Below are positions 18,089-27,186 of a DNA stretch of 64,000 nucleotides, piece after piece. Origin of the DNA: Undibacterium sp. 5I1 (GTDB lineage Bacteria; Pseudomonadota; Gammaproteobacteria; Burkholderiales; Burkholderiaceae_D); assembly GCF_034314085.1 (NCBI RefSeq), contig NZ_JAVIWI010000002.1, forward strand, positions 62,001 to 126,000, read 5' to 3'. The position numbers and the translations under genes were made by a program. Under the pieces are notes generated by a model. It ran no database searches and was not told the DNA's origin. It saw nothing but the letters and a program-made list of their open reading frames with translations. Positions within the stretch are counted from its first letter, which is position 1. Each line of letters begins with the position of its first letter.

Positions 18089-19777
18089 TCACCTCCCTTG
18101 ATGAATTAGACTTGAATCGGCCGCCGCGAAAATCGCCCAGTCCTGCGCGACCACCTTAGCGGCATTCACGAACGCTGCCGCGTAGTTGTTCTGATTTTGC
18201 CAGTACTGCGTGACCGGTCCGAAGGAATACAGATGGTCCGAATGGCGCGTGCCAGCTATCGTTGCGTGCGCCACCCGAAAGCTGCTCGACTCCGCAGCAG
18301 CAACGCCGCCCGTCCGATAGCCGTCCTCGCTGTATTCCAGCAGCTCACCACTTTCCAGCAAATGACGGATGAGTTGGGATGGATGGCGGCGCATGTCGTA
18401 ATTGTGGCCATGGGATCGGATCACGATATCGGGCAGAACCGCTCTTTCGTCACCACCGATCGTGAACGCAGCACTGAATTGCTCCTGATAGCCAAGGCGT
18501 ACCGTCGACAGTACTCCGGCCTCGACTAGCGCGACGAGTTTCTTCGCGTTCTGTAGGGGAATCGGCACGGCGGTGCGGATGAAATGAGTATCGAACTGGC
18601 TGTCGTAACGGAGCTTGTCCGCAGCCCTCAAGTGCTCATAGAAGCGCAAGCGGCGCGCACGCAGCACGATGGCGTGGACTATGCGTTCGCTGCGTTCGCC
18701 GCGGATTTCGGTCAAGAGCTTGTCGTAAGCGCTGGCAAACGGTGGAGCGGCGACATCGTTGAAACTAAGCCGCCCGTCGCTCGCAGCGGCTAATTCGGCG
18801 TCAATCAGCGCGATCACGTCGTCGAGCAGGACTGTCCCGTGGTTGCTTTGCCTTAGCTCGTTGATGGCGTTGTCTTTCAGATAGCGGAACTCGTCATTCA
18901 AAAGAGGCCAACGCACGCCGGGGAAGAATCCCGAGCGCGAGCCAGCGATAATCTTGACGTCCTCCACCCCGAAGTAGTGCCAGTCCGGCTCGAAGCTCCG
19001 CGCTAAACCGTCCGCACCGTATACAAACCTGCCATGTTCACACGCGCTCAAGATGGCATCGACCGCGCTCGGCCCCATGCCTTGGACATACACCGTGAGT
19101 TGCCGTTGTCGGTGTGCCTGCTGATAAGCCAACATACTGACATGAATGTTTTCCGGGGGGTAAGGCGAAGCCAGCACGGCGGTGCTGGACTGTTCGCTGG
19201 GCCAATGGCCAGAGGCCAACAACACTTTGTCCAGGTGCTCGAGGCGGGTAACCGCGCCACTGGTTCGACATTGGATCGTCAACGCGAAGTGGCCGTCGCG
19301 GGTCGCGCCGTTGATCGCTTCGTGACCGTTGAAAGTGCATACCGATATTCCGTGGCCAGCTGCGCGCTCGCTCGCCTGCTTGAAGCGGCTCGACAGGTAC
19401 ATGCCGAACAGGGCACGCGGATAAAACGCCGTTGCGACTGGTTCCCACTGTTCAAGCTGGGTGCTTGGATCAGAAGCCAGTATCAGTTCAGGGTGGTCAG
19501 CGATGATCTGCTCGCGGCGTTCCCGCATCCAATCGAGGAAATCATTGTCGAACAAGGACATTTTTTCTGCCGGGTTATTGCACAGGTGGTATGGTGCGCT
19601 GCAGTCGCTGCCATATGGAAATCCGGGCCCGTTCGTCGGCTGGCGTTCGACGGTGGTGATGACAATGTCACCTCGCAGGACGGTGTCACTGTCGATGCTC
19701 CGGCATAAGGTGTCGACCAGGTGCCAGAGCATGCAGGTGCCGGAGAATCCGGTGCCAATGATGCAGTAGCGCGTCAT
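18089..19777 (-). CDS. FAD/NAD(P)-binding oxidoreductase (NAD_binding_9 type)
   Basis: 562 residues from MTRYCIIGTGFSGT (dinucleotide-binding G-x-G-x-x-G at residues 8-13). PGFPYGSDCSAPYHLCNNPA, then EKMSLFDNDFLDWM, is characteristic of the FAD-NAD(P)-binding family (PF13454). A second nucleotide-binding region is suggested by VYVQGMGPSAVDAILSACEH. The start at 19777 overlaps the aminotransferase stop (ATGA), giving tight coupling. Family members are poorly characterised flavoproteins that may oxygenate or oxidise amino-acid-like substrates; no substrate is assigned here. Confidence 0.88.
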   Translation of the reverse strand: MTRYCIIGTGFSGTCMLWHLVDTLCRSIDSDTVLRGDIVITTVERQPTNGPGFPYGSDCSAPYHLCNNPAEKMSLFDNDFLDWMRERREQIIADHPELILASDPSTQLEQWEPVATAFYPRALFGMYLSSRFKQASERAAGHGISVCTFNGHEAINGATRDGHFALTIQCRTSGAVTRLEHLDKVLLASGHWPSEQSSTAVLASPYPPENIHVSMLAYQQAHRQRQLTVYVQGMGPSAVDAILSACEHGRFVYGADGLARSFEPDWHYFGVEDVKIIAGSRSGFFPGVRWPLLNDEFRYLKDNAINELRQSNHGTVLLDDVIALIDAELAAASDGRLSFNDVAAPPFASAYDKLLTEIRGERSERIVHAIVLRARRLRFYEHLRAADKLRYDSQFDTHFIRTAVPIPLQNAKKLVALVEAGVLSTVRLGYQEQFSAAFTIGGDERAVLPDIVIRSHGHNYDMRRHPSQLIRHLLESGELLEYSEDGYRTGGVAAAESSSFRVAHATIAGTRHSDHLYSFGPVTQYWQNQNNYAAAFVNAAKVVAQDWAIFAAADSSLIHQGR

Positions 19778-21060
19778 CAACGCAGGCCGTCCAGCGCGAT
19801 TTTGATGCGCTGTGCCGCGCGGGTCAGCACCGCGCTGTCCCTTCCGCAATTGATCCTAACGAAATGCCGATAATGATCTTTCCCGGCATAGCCTTCCGCA
19901 AAATGCTCTCCCGAAATGGTCGCCACACGTGCTTCTTGCAACAGGAACTGTTCTGCATGGGTATATCCCAGCTGCTGGTATCGCTTCGCATAGGTTGACA
20001 GGTCAGCGAAGATGAAATAACCGCCTTGGGGTGTATGTACTGATAACTGACAGGCCCGCAGCAGTGCGATCATCTCTAGCGCACAGTTGCGCGCCTGGGT
20101 CGCTCGGCGATGTGCCACCTCGTCCATGGCCTCTTCCATTGCGTGGAAGCAGGCCACCTGGCCGTAGGTGCCGGCGAACGAATTGAGGTTGACTTGGACG
20201 TTGGCGGCGACCGCGATGAACCAGTCCGGCGCGTACATATAGCCGATCCGGTCGCCGTGCATGCCGTACGTCTTGCCCGGGCCCGTCACGTTGACTACAC
20301 AATCTCTCATGCGGTAGGCGCCGACCGTGAGCGCGGCGAATGCCTTGGCTCTTTCGTTGAGGATATGGGCTTCGTACGGGCAGTCGTAGATAACTATCAT
20401 GGGCGCCAAGCCATCCTCTGCTCTATCGATGTTGTGTTTGGCGACGACGGCGCCCAACGCCTGCAATTCCGACGTCGTGTATACCTTTCCGGTCGGGTTG
20501 ATGCAATCGCCCAGAATGATTAGCTTGGTGTTGGGGGTGATGGCGTCACTCAAGGCGTTAGCCGACACGCCTTTTTCGATGAGCGCGTCGGACTGGACAA
20601 ACACGGGGGTGCCCCCATGCAGACGGATCATGTCGGCGTAGTGTGGCCAGTTGGGCAGCGGCACGATGACTTCGTCGCCTGAGTTCAGCAGACTATGCAG
20701 TACGACCGCGATGGCGCCCTTGATGCCCCCCGGCGTGACCATGATCTCGGTCGCTGGATCATACGTAACGTCGTGCACGCGTGCAACGCGCTGCGCAATA
20801 GCCTTGAGTAAAAAATCGAATCCCTTGACGGGAGCGAACTGGTGGATAAGGTGCGGGGTATTCTTGATGAAGTCGATTACGCCTTGGTCGATACGCAGAT
20901 CGGTGGGCGTGTCGAGAGTACCGATGCTCAGGTCGATGATCTTGTCGGGTTCTGCATAGCCCTCGTTTAACTGAGCGATGCGCATACGCATACCGTGAGT
21001 AATCGACTCGCCGATGCTGAGTGCGGCGTGGGAAAAGACGTTATTTAATGGCTTAGTCAT
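19777..21060 (-). CDS. class I/II PLP-dependent aminotransferase
   Basis: 427 residues of fold-type I. The PLP lysine is K263 in VTGPGKTYGMHGDRIGY, with the phosphate-binding R271. N188 (INPTGK), D226 and Y229 (YDCPYEAH) are the other cofactor contacts. The unusual GPGKTYG in place of the common S-x-S-K sequence may reflect a special substrate. A ribosome-binding AGGAT lies eight bases before ATG 21060. It sits second in the operon, after the diiron enzyme. It could supply or consume a 2-oxo acid, or act as a PLP enzyme on an oxidised amino acid; both are inferences. Confidence 0.92.
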   Translation of the reverse strand: MTKPLNNVFSHAALSIGESITHGMRMRIAQLNEGYAEPDKIIDLSIGTLDTPTDLRIDQGVIDFIKNTPHLIHQFAPVKGFDFLLKAIAQRVARVHDVTYDPATEIMVTPGGIKGAIAVVLHSLLNSGDEVIVPLPNWPHYADMIRLHGGTPVFVQSDALIEKGVSANALSDAITPNTKLIILGDCINPTGKVYTTSELQALGAVVAKHNIDRAEDGLAPMIVIYDCPYEAHILNERAKAFAALTVGAYRMRDCVVNVTGPGKTYGMHGDRIGYMYAPDWFIAVAANVQVNLNSFAGTYGQVACFHAMEEAMDEVAHRRATQARNCALEMIALLRACQLSVHTPQGGYFIFADLSTYAKRYQQLGYTHAEQFLLQEARVATISGEHFAEGYAGKDHYRHFVRINCGRDSAVLTRAAQRIKIALDGLR

Positions 21061-21139
21061 GTTGTCATCCTATTGGGAGAGGCCATTAGACATCCGCGGC
21101 GCAAGACAATTCGCCGCGCACGTGGCCATTCCATGGTGT

Positions 21140-21910
21140 TTAATTGGCAAGCTGCGCGGCGTGGCGATACATACCGTTCCACATGTGATGCTGGATCTTT
21201 AGCGTTTGGTCGATACCATAGATAATATCGGCTAGGTCGGCTTCCGACGAGCAGTTATTCAGAACACATTGCTGCGCATCTGCGGCGTGGCGATCCTCGA
21301 CACCGCTATCGAGATGGCAATTGAAATAAACCTCGACGTCATGGGTGTAGCGTTTTTGATCCAAATTGTGGCGGCTGGCACCGAACGCGTCACGGAAATG
21401 CGTAAGCATGATGCTCGCGTGAGTTTCAAGGGCGTACGCAACTCCCAACATTGTTCGATAATTCATTCCCAGCAATTGGTTTACTTTGGAGCGGTAATCC
21501 TTAGTTTCTTCTATCACCAGCGCGAATGCTTTATCGTTGCGCGTGCCATCGCGGCGACCTTCCAAGTCCCTGACTTTCAACGCAGGCAGGTCAAACTCGA
21601 ACTGACCATACAGATTATGCGAATTTTCCATAAGTAACTCGTGGCAATGCGATTTTTTACCATCACCGCATTCCTCGTTGAGAATATACGAAAACAAGAT
21701 TAGAGTGTCTTGGTCGTGTTCTTTCGCCGCGTGGCCGCAGATGTGGGCGATGCCGATTACAGTAGCCATCGTCCGATAGAAAAAATTCGCCCGATGAATC
21801 GCAAACAGTGTCGGCGTTAACTTGGTTTCTTTCAAAAGTTTGAAATAGTCGTTGGTGAAGACTGGATGGTCTGCCAGTTCGTTCATATAGCTCAATAACT
21901 GTTGCTGCAT
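21140..21910 (-). CDS. heme-oxygenase-like diiron oxidase/oxygenase (HDO family), first gene of operon
   Basis: 256 residues, all-helical. The ATG pair at 21913/21910 follows AAGGAG; 21910 has the better spacing, and the open extension to 21997 lacks a site. Candidate iron ligands typical of the HDO fold are Glu80 and His90 (LNEECGDGKKSHCHELL), Glu162 (ALETHASIML) and His199, Asp206 and His208 (CHLDSGVEDRHAAD). Haem oxygenases lack this carboxylate set. HDO enzymes perform N-oxygenation, desaturation, C-C cleavage or ring formation on amino-acid-derived substrates (UndA, SznF, BesC, PolF). Its leading place suggests it carries out the key oxidation. The exact reaction is unknown. Confidence 0.82.
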   Translation of the reverse strand: MQQQLLSYMNELADHPVFTNDYFKLLKETKLTPTLFAIHRANFFYRTMATVIGIAHICGHAAKEHDQDTLILFSYILNEECGDGKKSHCHELLMENSHNLYGQFEFDLPALKVRDLEGRRDGTRNDKAFALVIEETKDYRSKVNQLLGMNYRTMLGVAYALETHASIMLTHFRDAFGASRHNLDQKRYTHDVEVYFNCHLDSGVEDRHAADAQQCVLNNCSSEADLADIIYGIDQTLKIQHHMWNGMYRHAAQLAN

Positions 21911-22188
21911 CATTTCTCCTTGGTTTTGTCCAATATTGAGTGGGTTAGAGTTGTAGATTTTATATCGTTGGTAAAAAATAATGTATGTGGAAATCACTAA
22001 CTATTAAATATTGTTAAATTATGTTAGCAATTGATAAACTATTCAGACCGTAGCTCCATGGAAGCCAGTGATCGAGCAGCGGCTAGGGCAAGCCATGACA
22101 GCGGTCATTCGTGACAACAGCGCGGCCTTACTGTCGGCTAAACCAGTCGTTGTTTAAGAAAATCGTCGTTTATATGGGCTTTACGCAG
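21911..22188 (-). promoter_or_regulatory. AT-rich upstream region of the five-gene operon
   Basis: The first 110 bp upstream of the operon are very AT-rich (for example TATTAAATATTGTTAAATTA around 22000-22020) and should contain the promoter. Beyond 22060 the sequence is GC-rich, with an open remnant on the plus strand (PWKPVIEQRLGQAMTAVIRD, stop near 22158) of unknown origin. No specific operator was identified. Confidence 0.4.
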
Positions 22189-22510
22189 GGTTCTGTCGCA
22201 ATAGCGAACCCAAGACGGAGTCTTGGCAGACGGATTCCGCCTATCATTAAACAGAGCGGATTTTTCCTGCCAAAGCATAAAATTGGTCGGCAAAAGACAG
22301 ATCATCTGCACCTTCCATCATGAGTTGACCCTTGCGAATCATGTGCATGAGTTCGATACCAACCAGGATGCTTTTGGCTGATCGGAACGATTTGAATCCG
22401 AGCATTGGTTTTGTTATCCGTTTCACTGCACGATGGTCTTGTTCCACGATATTATTGAGGTACTTGATCTGACATACCACCATAGGTATTTCCATGGAAG
22501 CGTTGATCTC
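22189..22510 (-). pseudogene. C-terminal fragment of an IS26-like IS6-family element
   Basis: The end repeat GGTTCTGTCGCA starts at 22189. The minus strand encodes QIKYLNNIVEQDHRAVKRIT, KPMLGFKSFRSAKSILVGIE and LMHMIRKGQL, the unmistakable IS6 C-terminus with the catalytic glutamate. It is cut by IS5 copy B at 22511, and the rest of the element is not found beyond copy B. Confidence 0.88.
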
Positions 22511-23600
22511 GGCGTTGGTGCACTTAAAAGTTGAAGTAAAAAGTACCCCAACTCCGATCATTTATGCAGGAACTTTCTGACTACGGACGGAGTTTGGGCG
22601 TCCAGCAGCGAGCATGCGATTTAACACAGCAACACCGACGGCGGCCTCGGTTTTTTGCGCTTCGAATCTGCGCGCACGCAGTCGAGGACCGATGATCGAT
22701 TTATAGCGTCCCATGGTCGTTTCGACCAAAGCACGCTGTCCATAACCAGTGGCTTCTTGCCAAGCCAACCGACCCTCTGTATTGATCATGTCAAGATGGC
22801 GATTACGCTGACTTGGCGAACGCGATTGAGTACCAGGAACGGCGGTTTTACGGGGTGGGATAACCACCGCAATATCGTCACCATATTGCGCGATCGTTTG
22901 ATAAGTGGGCGCGCCATCATAGGCACCATCGGCAGTGACTTTGTCGATTTGTTCGTCGACCTGATCCAGTAGTGGCCCCACTTGAGATGGGTCATCCGTA
23001 TGCTGATCGGTGAGGATCTGCGCGACAATCATGCCTGCATCGACATCGACGGCCAGATGTAGTTTGCGCCAGCTACGGCGCGACTTCGCGCCATGTTTTT
23101 CTTCCAGCCATTGTCCTGCCCCAAAGACCTGCAAACCTGTGCTGTCGATGAGCACATGGAGTGGCCCCTTTGGTGCGGATGGTGACTTCGTTACCGTCAG
23201 TCCGACCGCCCGTCTGCTGACCGTGGTGTGATCCGGTGCCGTGATTGTCAGGTTCATCAGTGTCAGCACGGAAGCCATTAACCCTTCGGTTTGTCGCAGG
23301 GCCATTTTGAAGGCGGAGCGCAGCATCAGACTCGTCTCAATGGCGCTATCCCGATAGCGAGCCTGACCATTTGGCCCTACGCTTTGCCACTGATCTAATG
23401 CTGCGTCTTCAATCCACAACGTCAGGCTACCGCGCCGCCGTAATCCTGCTTCATATTCCGGCCAATTCTGAACCTTGAACGACATCTTAGGTATATGATG
23501 ACGGCGATCGTCGTTGTGTTTGTTGGGCATCGGGGCGATCAGTAAAATTGAGGCCGCATCGTAACATCACCGCTTTTCGAGTTTGAAGTGCACCAACGCC
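22511..23600 (-). mobile_element. IS5-family element, complete (copy B)
   Basis: 1090 bp, same orientation as copy A. Left flank is a broken IS6 element (ATCTC) and right flank a broken istA (TATTC); the absence of a duplication and the two unrelated flanks point to a recombination junction. Confidence 0.95.
22562..23530 (-). CDS. IS5-family transposase (copy B)
   Basis: The 322-residue product is the same as in copies A, C and D, with the DDE residues intact. See copy A for motifs. Confidence 0.95.
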   Translation of the reverse strand: MPNKHNDDRRHHIPKMSFKVQNWPEYEAGLRRRGSLTLWIEDAALDQWQSVGPNGQARYRDSAIETSLMLRSAFKMALRQTEGLMASVLTLMNLTITAPDHTTVSRRAVGLTVTKSPSAPKGPLHVLIDSTGLQVFGAGQWLEEKHGAKSRRSWRKLHLAVDVDAGMIVAQILTDQHTDDPSQVGPLLDQVDEQIDKVTADGAYDGAPTYQTIAQYGDDIAVVIPPRKTAVPGTQSRSPSQRNRHLDMINTEGRLAWQEATGYGQRALVETTMGRYKSIIGPRLRARRFEAQKTEAAVGVAVLNRMLAAGRPNSVRSQKVPA

Positions 23601-24577
23601 TATTCGATGCCCATACCCGTGCCTTCACCGCCATGGGTGGGATTGCCCGACGCGGGATCTACGACAATATGAAGACGGCGGTAGACAAAGTCATGAAGGG
23701 TAAAGGACGTATCGTCAATGCGCGCTTTTTTGCAATGACGGCGCATTACCTGTTTGATCCTGACTTCTGTAATGTCGCCTCTGGCTGGGAGAAAGGGATT
23801 GTTGAGAAGAATGTACAGGATAGTCGCCGCCGTGTTTGGCATGAGGCTAGGCAGGAACGTTTCGGCAGCTTTGCCGAACTCAATGCTTGGTTGGCCGTGC
23901 AGTGCAAACGGCTGTGGAGCGAGTGCCGCCACCCAGACTACCCTGACTTAACGGTCGCCGATGTACTTGAGCATGAGCAAGCCCAACTGATGCCCATGCC
24001 AACGCCGTTTGATGGCTATGTTGAGTTAGTGGCGCGGGTCTCTTCCACATGCTTAGTCCACGTTCACCGTAATCGTTACTCGGTACCTTGTTACCTAGCC
24101 AATCACATGGTCAGTGTGCATCTCTACTCCGAGCAGGTCGCCATTTATGCAGATCAGGAGCGCGTGGCTTACCATCTGCGCGTGTTCGGGCGAGATCAAA
24201 CCTGCTATGACTGGCAGCACTACATCCTGCTGGCAGAGCGGAAACCAGGTGTCTTACGGAATGGCGCTCCATTTGCGTTGATGCCTGAACCACTCATCAA
24301 ACTACAAGCGATTCTGATGCGACGTTCAGGCGGCGATCGGGTCATGGCACAAGTCCTCGCTGCGATACCACATCATGGATTGGAAACGGTCATCGTGGCT
24401 GTTGAGTTGGTACTGGAATCAGGCGTTGCCAGTGTCGAACACATCACCAATGTACTAGTCCGATTACATCAGGTTGAGCGCCCAGATCCGGTGGTCACCA
24501 CTTTGCAATTAAATGAAGAACCCGTGGCTGATGCTAGCCGCTATGACAGCTTACATCAGGAGATCAATCATGTTTAA
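23601..24577 (+). pseudogene. istA: IstA of a second IS21-family element, 5' truncated
   Basis: The frame enters from IS5 copy B and continues LFDAHTRAFTAMGGIARRGI, YDNMKTAVDKVMKG and ASGWEKGIVEKNVQ, so the second catalytic D and the E survive while the helix-turn-helix and first D are lost. It ends at 24577, overlapping istB. It differs substantially from IS21 copy 1, so it is a different IS. Confidence 0.9.
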
Positions 24578-25400
24578 CATCATCACAGAACTTAAAACCC
24601 TCAAGTTGTATGGCATGGCAATCGCCTATGCGGATTTAACGGCGCAAAGCACGGCGTCTGTCAGCGCATCGGAATGGTTGATTCAGCATTTACTGGAAGC
24701 TGAATCCACGGATCGTGGTATGCGCTCTATCCGATATCAACTGCATGTGGCGAAGTTTCCGATTCACCGTAGTTTGGCGGACTTCGATTTCAGTCAATCC
24801 AAAGTCGATCAGAAACTCATTGAGCAGCTAGCTTCGTTGAGCTTCACTGAGGCTGCACATAATGTCGTGCTCATTGGTGGAACGGGCACAGGTAAAAGTC
24901 ATCTGGCGACAGCACTAGCTGTGTCCGGAATTACGCGTCACGGCAAACGTGTACGTTTCTTCTCCACCATTGAATTAGTCAACGCGCTGGAATTAGAAAA
25001 AGCGGCAGGCAAGCAAGGACGTTTGGCATTAAGTTTAATGCAGATGGATTTGGTGATCTTAGATGAACTAGGCTATCTGCCATTCTCACAAGCCGGTGGT
25101 GCTTTGTTATTCCACTTGCTGTCCAAGCTCTACGAGCGCACCAGCGTAGTGATAACCACCAATCTAACATTCTCAGAATAGAGTAGCGTGTTTGGCGACG
25201 CCAAATTAACGACGGCGCTATTAGATCGACTCACGCATCATTGCCACATTATTGAAACAGGCAATGATTCCTATCGATTCAAACACAGCAGCGCAACCGC
25301 CAAAATGCGCATCAAATCACGAGAGAAAATCAGAGAAATGAACAAAGCCGACATCGAAGTACCGCAAGAGATACAAGGCACGACAGAAGATGAAATCTAG
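24570..25400 (+). pseudogene. istB: IstB of the second IS21 element, interrupted by an amber codon
   Basis: Begins MFNIITELKTLKLYGMAIAY at ATG 24570. Walker A is GGTGTGKSH and the Walker B region is [12 protein letters not shown]. In FSEW-x-x-VFGDAK the tryptophan codon reads TAG (25179-25181), after which the frame continues normally ([20 protein letters not shown]) to 25400. Loss of the last 70 residues probably inactivates it. Confidence 0.9.
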
Positions 25401-25627
25401 GTTGTTCTGTTAACTGATGAGGGGTGGCTCCGCTGCGCTCCGCAAAACCCGAAAAAGAAAAGACTTAAGTTCAACAACAAACCAAACCTAAGGAGACTTA
25501 CATGGCTACTTAAATCATCGACAAATGCCAAAGTAAATTATATGATCAGTAACTAAGTGCCTGGTCAATATTCAATGCGCAAGGCTGGTCAAATTTGAGT
25601 GCGCGCCAACACCTCAGACGAAAAAAA
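25401..25627. other. right-end region of the second IS21 element
   Basis: Contains repeated TGGTCAA (about 25562 and 25585) and GTGCGCGCCAACA near 25600-25612, plausible IS21-type end repeats. No gene is present; a short AGGAGACTTACATGGCTACT at about 25490 opens only four codons. Confidence 0.4.
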
Positions 25628-25662
25628 GGGAAACAATGCTCCCATCGGGATGATTGTTTCCC
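25628..25662. terminator. hairpin, probable transcription terminator
   Basis: GGGAAACAAT pairs perfectly with ATTGTTTCCC across a 15-base loop, with A7 on the left, so it could stop transcription leaving on the minus strand as well as IS read-through. Confidence 0.6.
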
Positions 25663-25892
25663 AATGGTTTTTGAATGACCAGAATAGTTCTGACCAGTAA
25701 TAATGAGGGCTAGCCTCTTGACGATGTGAGTTTCCTCACTATGATGTCTGACAAAATACCAAATCTTGCGTAAATTTGCAACAAATTAAACGCCCCGTGA
25801 ATCAAAAACGATAAGAAGAGCAATTAAATGGTCTTTTCGGACATGGGTTCGTTTAATCAACGTCAAAATGATGGTCATATTAGGAGTATTTG
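25663..25892. other. short AT-rich intergenic region
   Basis: No gene is seen; it should hold the promoter for the gene at 25893, which is preceded by a good ribosome-binding site (TAGGAG, 25881-25886). Confidence 0.4.
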
Positions 25893-27128
25893 ATGTCTCA
25901 GGCTTTTACATTTTTTGTTGATATTGGTGGAACACAATTTTCTCAGTCGAGTGGTAATCGGCTTCAAGAAGCGCTTCAGATCGCGCACCGGCAAGGTCGC
26001 TCTTTTTGTCTGTGTTGCACTGGAAAACAGATTCCTTTAGTCGTCAAACGCTACAACAAAGACAATGTTGTGCCGCACTATGGTCTTGCTAGATGGCCCG
26101 AGACAGGGTTGGATCACGACGCGGATTGCTATTTTTTTGGTGAGGATACTGAGAGTCAAGAATCATCAACCAATCTCCCTGCGTTTGAAGAACTGGCCAA
26201 TGGTCAAAGCCGCGCCTATTTGTCGATTGCTCTCAACATCATTGAACGCAATATGCAGGCCATTGCTTTAAAGAAAACGCAACCACCTGCCCCTGGTAAT
26301 AAACGCGACAGAGCCAATGAAGTTACCCTACTTCTCAAGCTTTGGCGCTTGGCAGGCCTGAACATTTATCGCGGTCAAGATCGTAAATGGTATCAGGCAA
26401 CCTTTAATTTGCTTAAAGCGGCAAAGCAAATCGTCATTAACAAGGAGGGAGAAACACTTGATCAGTATTTATTAGTGGGATCGGCCAACGGAGATAAATT
26501 GGCGTTTGAACATAATCACCACGTACTCGATCATGCAAAGAAAAAATACACTCGCCTCTTTGTGATTGGTCGGCTTAAAGCGTATGGCCGGGACAAAAGC
26601 CGCCAAATGCTCCAATTCAAAGATTTTCATGGCTTACCGAGAATAGCCGTCAAACTAGATCAGCTTGACGCCTTCCTGCAGGACAAACCCTTTTATCAAG
26701 AACTACTGAATAAAGAGGAAGGTCATGTCATTGCAATTGCTTGTATAGAACCCAGCACAAAAGAATGGTGGTCTGTTCTTCATCTCAATGGGATTAGTAC
26801 CAGCACTCAGATGGTTCCCGTTGAGAAATCGGAAGAATTGCTGTTTGAAGCCTATCTAAGTTCCCTTAAAAGAAAATTTATTAAGCCCTTAGCACACGAT
26901 GGCAGTACCCAATATCTGCAAAGGTCAGAATTTATATTATTGGATACCCCCACGCGTACTTATTGTGAGGTGTTTGATTCCACTGCGTTACCAGCTACAT
27001 CTGATCTGGCTGAGAGAAGTTCAAAACATAGGAGTAAGGGTCAAGAGTATCTGACATGGATTAACGCGCCAGGATCGGCCTACCCTGCTTTACCTGCGTC
27101 AAACAAAATCGGATTTTTAGAAACTTGA
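25893..27128 (+). CDS. DUF1173-like protein
   Basis: 411 residues from ATG 25893, six bases after AGGAG. The N-terminal region has a cysteine pair (FCLCCTGKQIPLVVKRYNKD) and YGLARWPETGLDHDADCYFF, a C-x-C/H-x-x-x-C arrangement resembling the metal-binding start of DUF1173 proteins. These are hypothetical proteins often found on integrative and conjugative elements. The middle (TLLLKLWRLAGLNIYRGQDR) and the C-terminus show no catalytic motif I know. No transfer genes are nearby. The family call is from memory of the pattern and needs a profile search. Confidence 0.55.
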   Translation: MSQAFTFFVDIGGTQFSQSSGNRLQEALQIAHRQGRSFCLCCTGKQIPLVVKRYNKDNVVPHYGLARWPETGLDHDADCYFFGEDTESQESSTNLPAFEELANGQSRAYLSIALNIIERNMQAIALKKTQPPAPGNKRDRANEVTLLLKLWRLAGLNIYRGQDRKWYQATFNLLKAAKQIVINKEGETLDQYLLVGSANGDKLAFEHNHHVLDHAKKKYTRLFVIGRLKAYGRDKSRQMLQFKDFHGLPRIAVKLDQLDAFLQDKPFYQELLNKEEGHVIAIACIEPSTKEWWSVLHLNGISTSTQMVPVEKSEELLFEAYLSSLKRKFIKPLAHDGSTQYLQRSEFILLDTPTRTYCEVFDSTALPATSDLAERSSKHRSKGQEYLTWINAPGSAYPALPASNKIGFLET

Positions 27129-27186
27129 CAGCGATACCTTTGATGGGACACTGGAACTGTTCCAATAACTTTTATAGGTATTTAAT

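Noticed and set aside
19034..19708. 224-codon plus-strand ORF opposite the flavoprotein gene
   Set aside because: The minus-strand gene has a clear GxGxxG fold and operon coupling; the opposite frame is a GC-rich shadow.
14956..23600. A classical composite transposon with IS5 ends
   Set aside because: No direct repeat was found outside copies A and B, so transposition as a unit is not supported; kept only as a hypothesis of recombination or excision.
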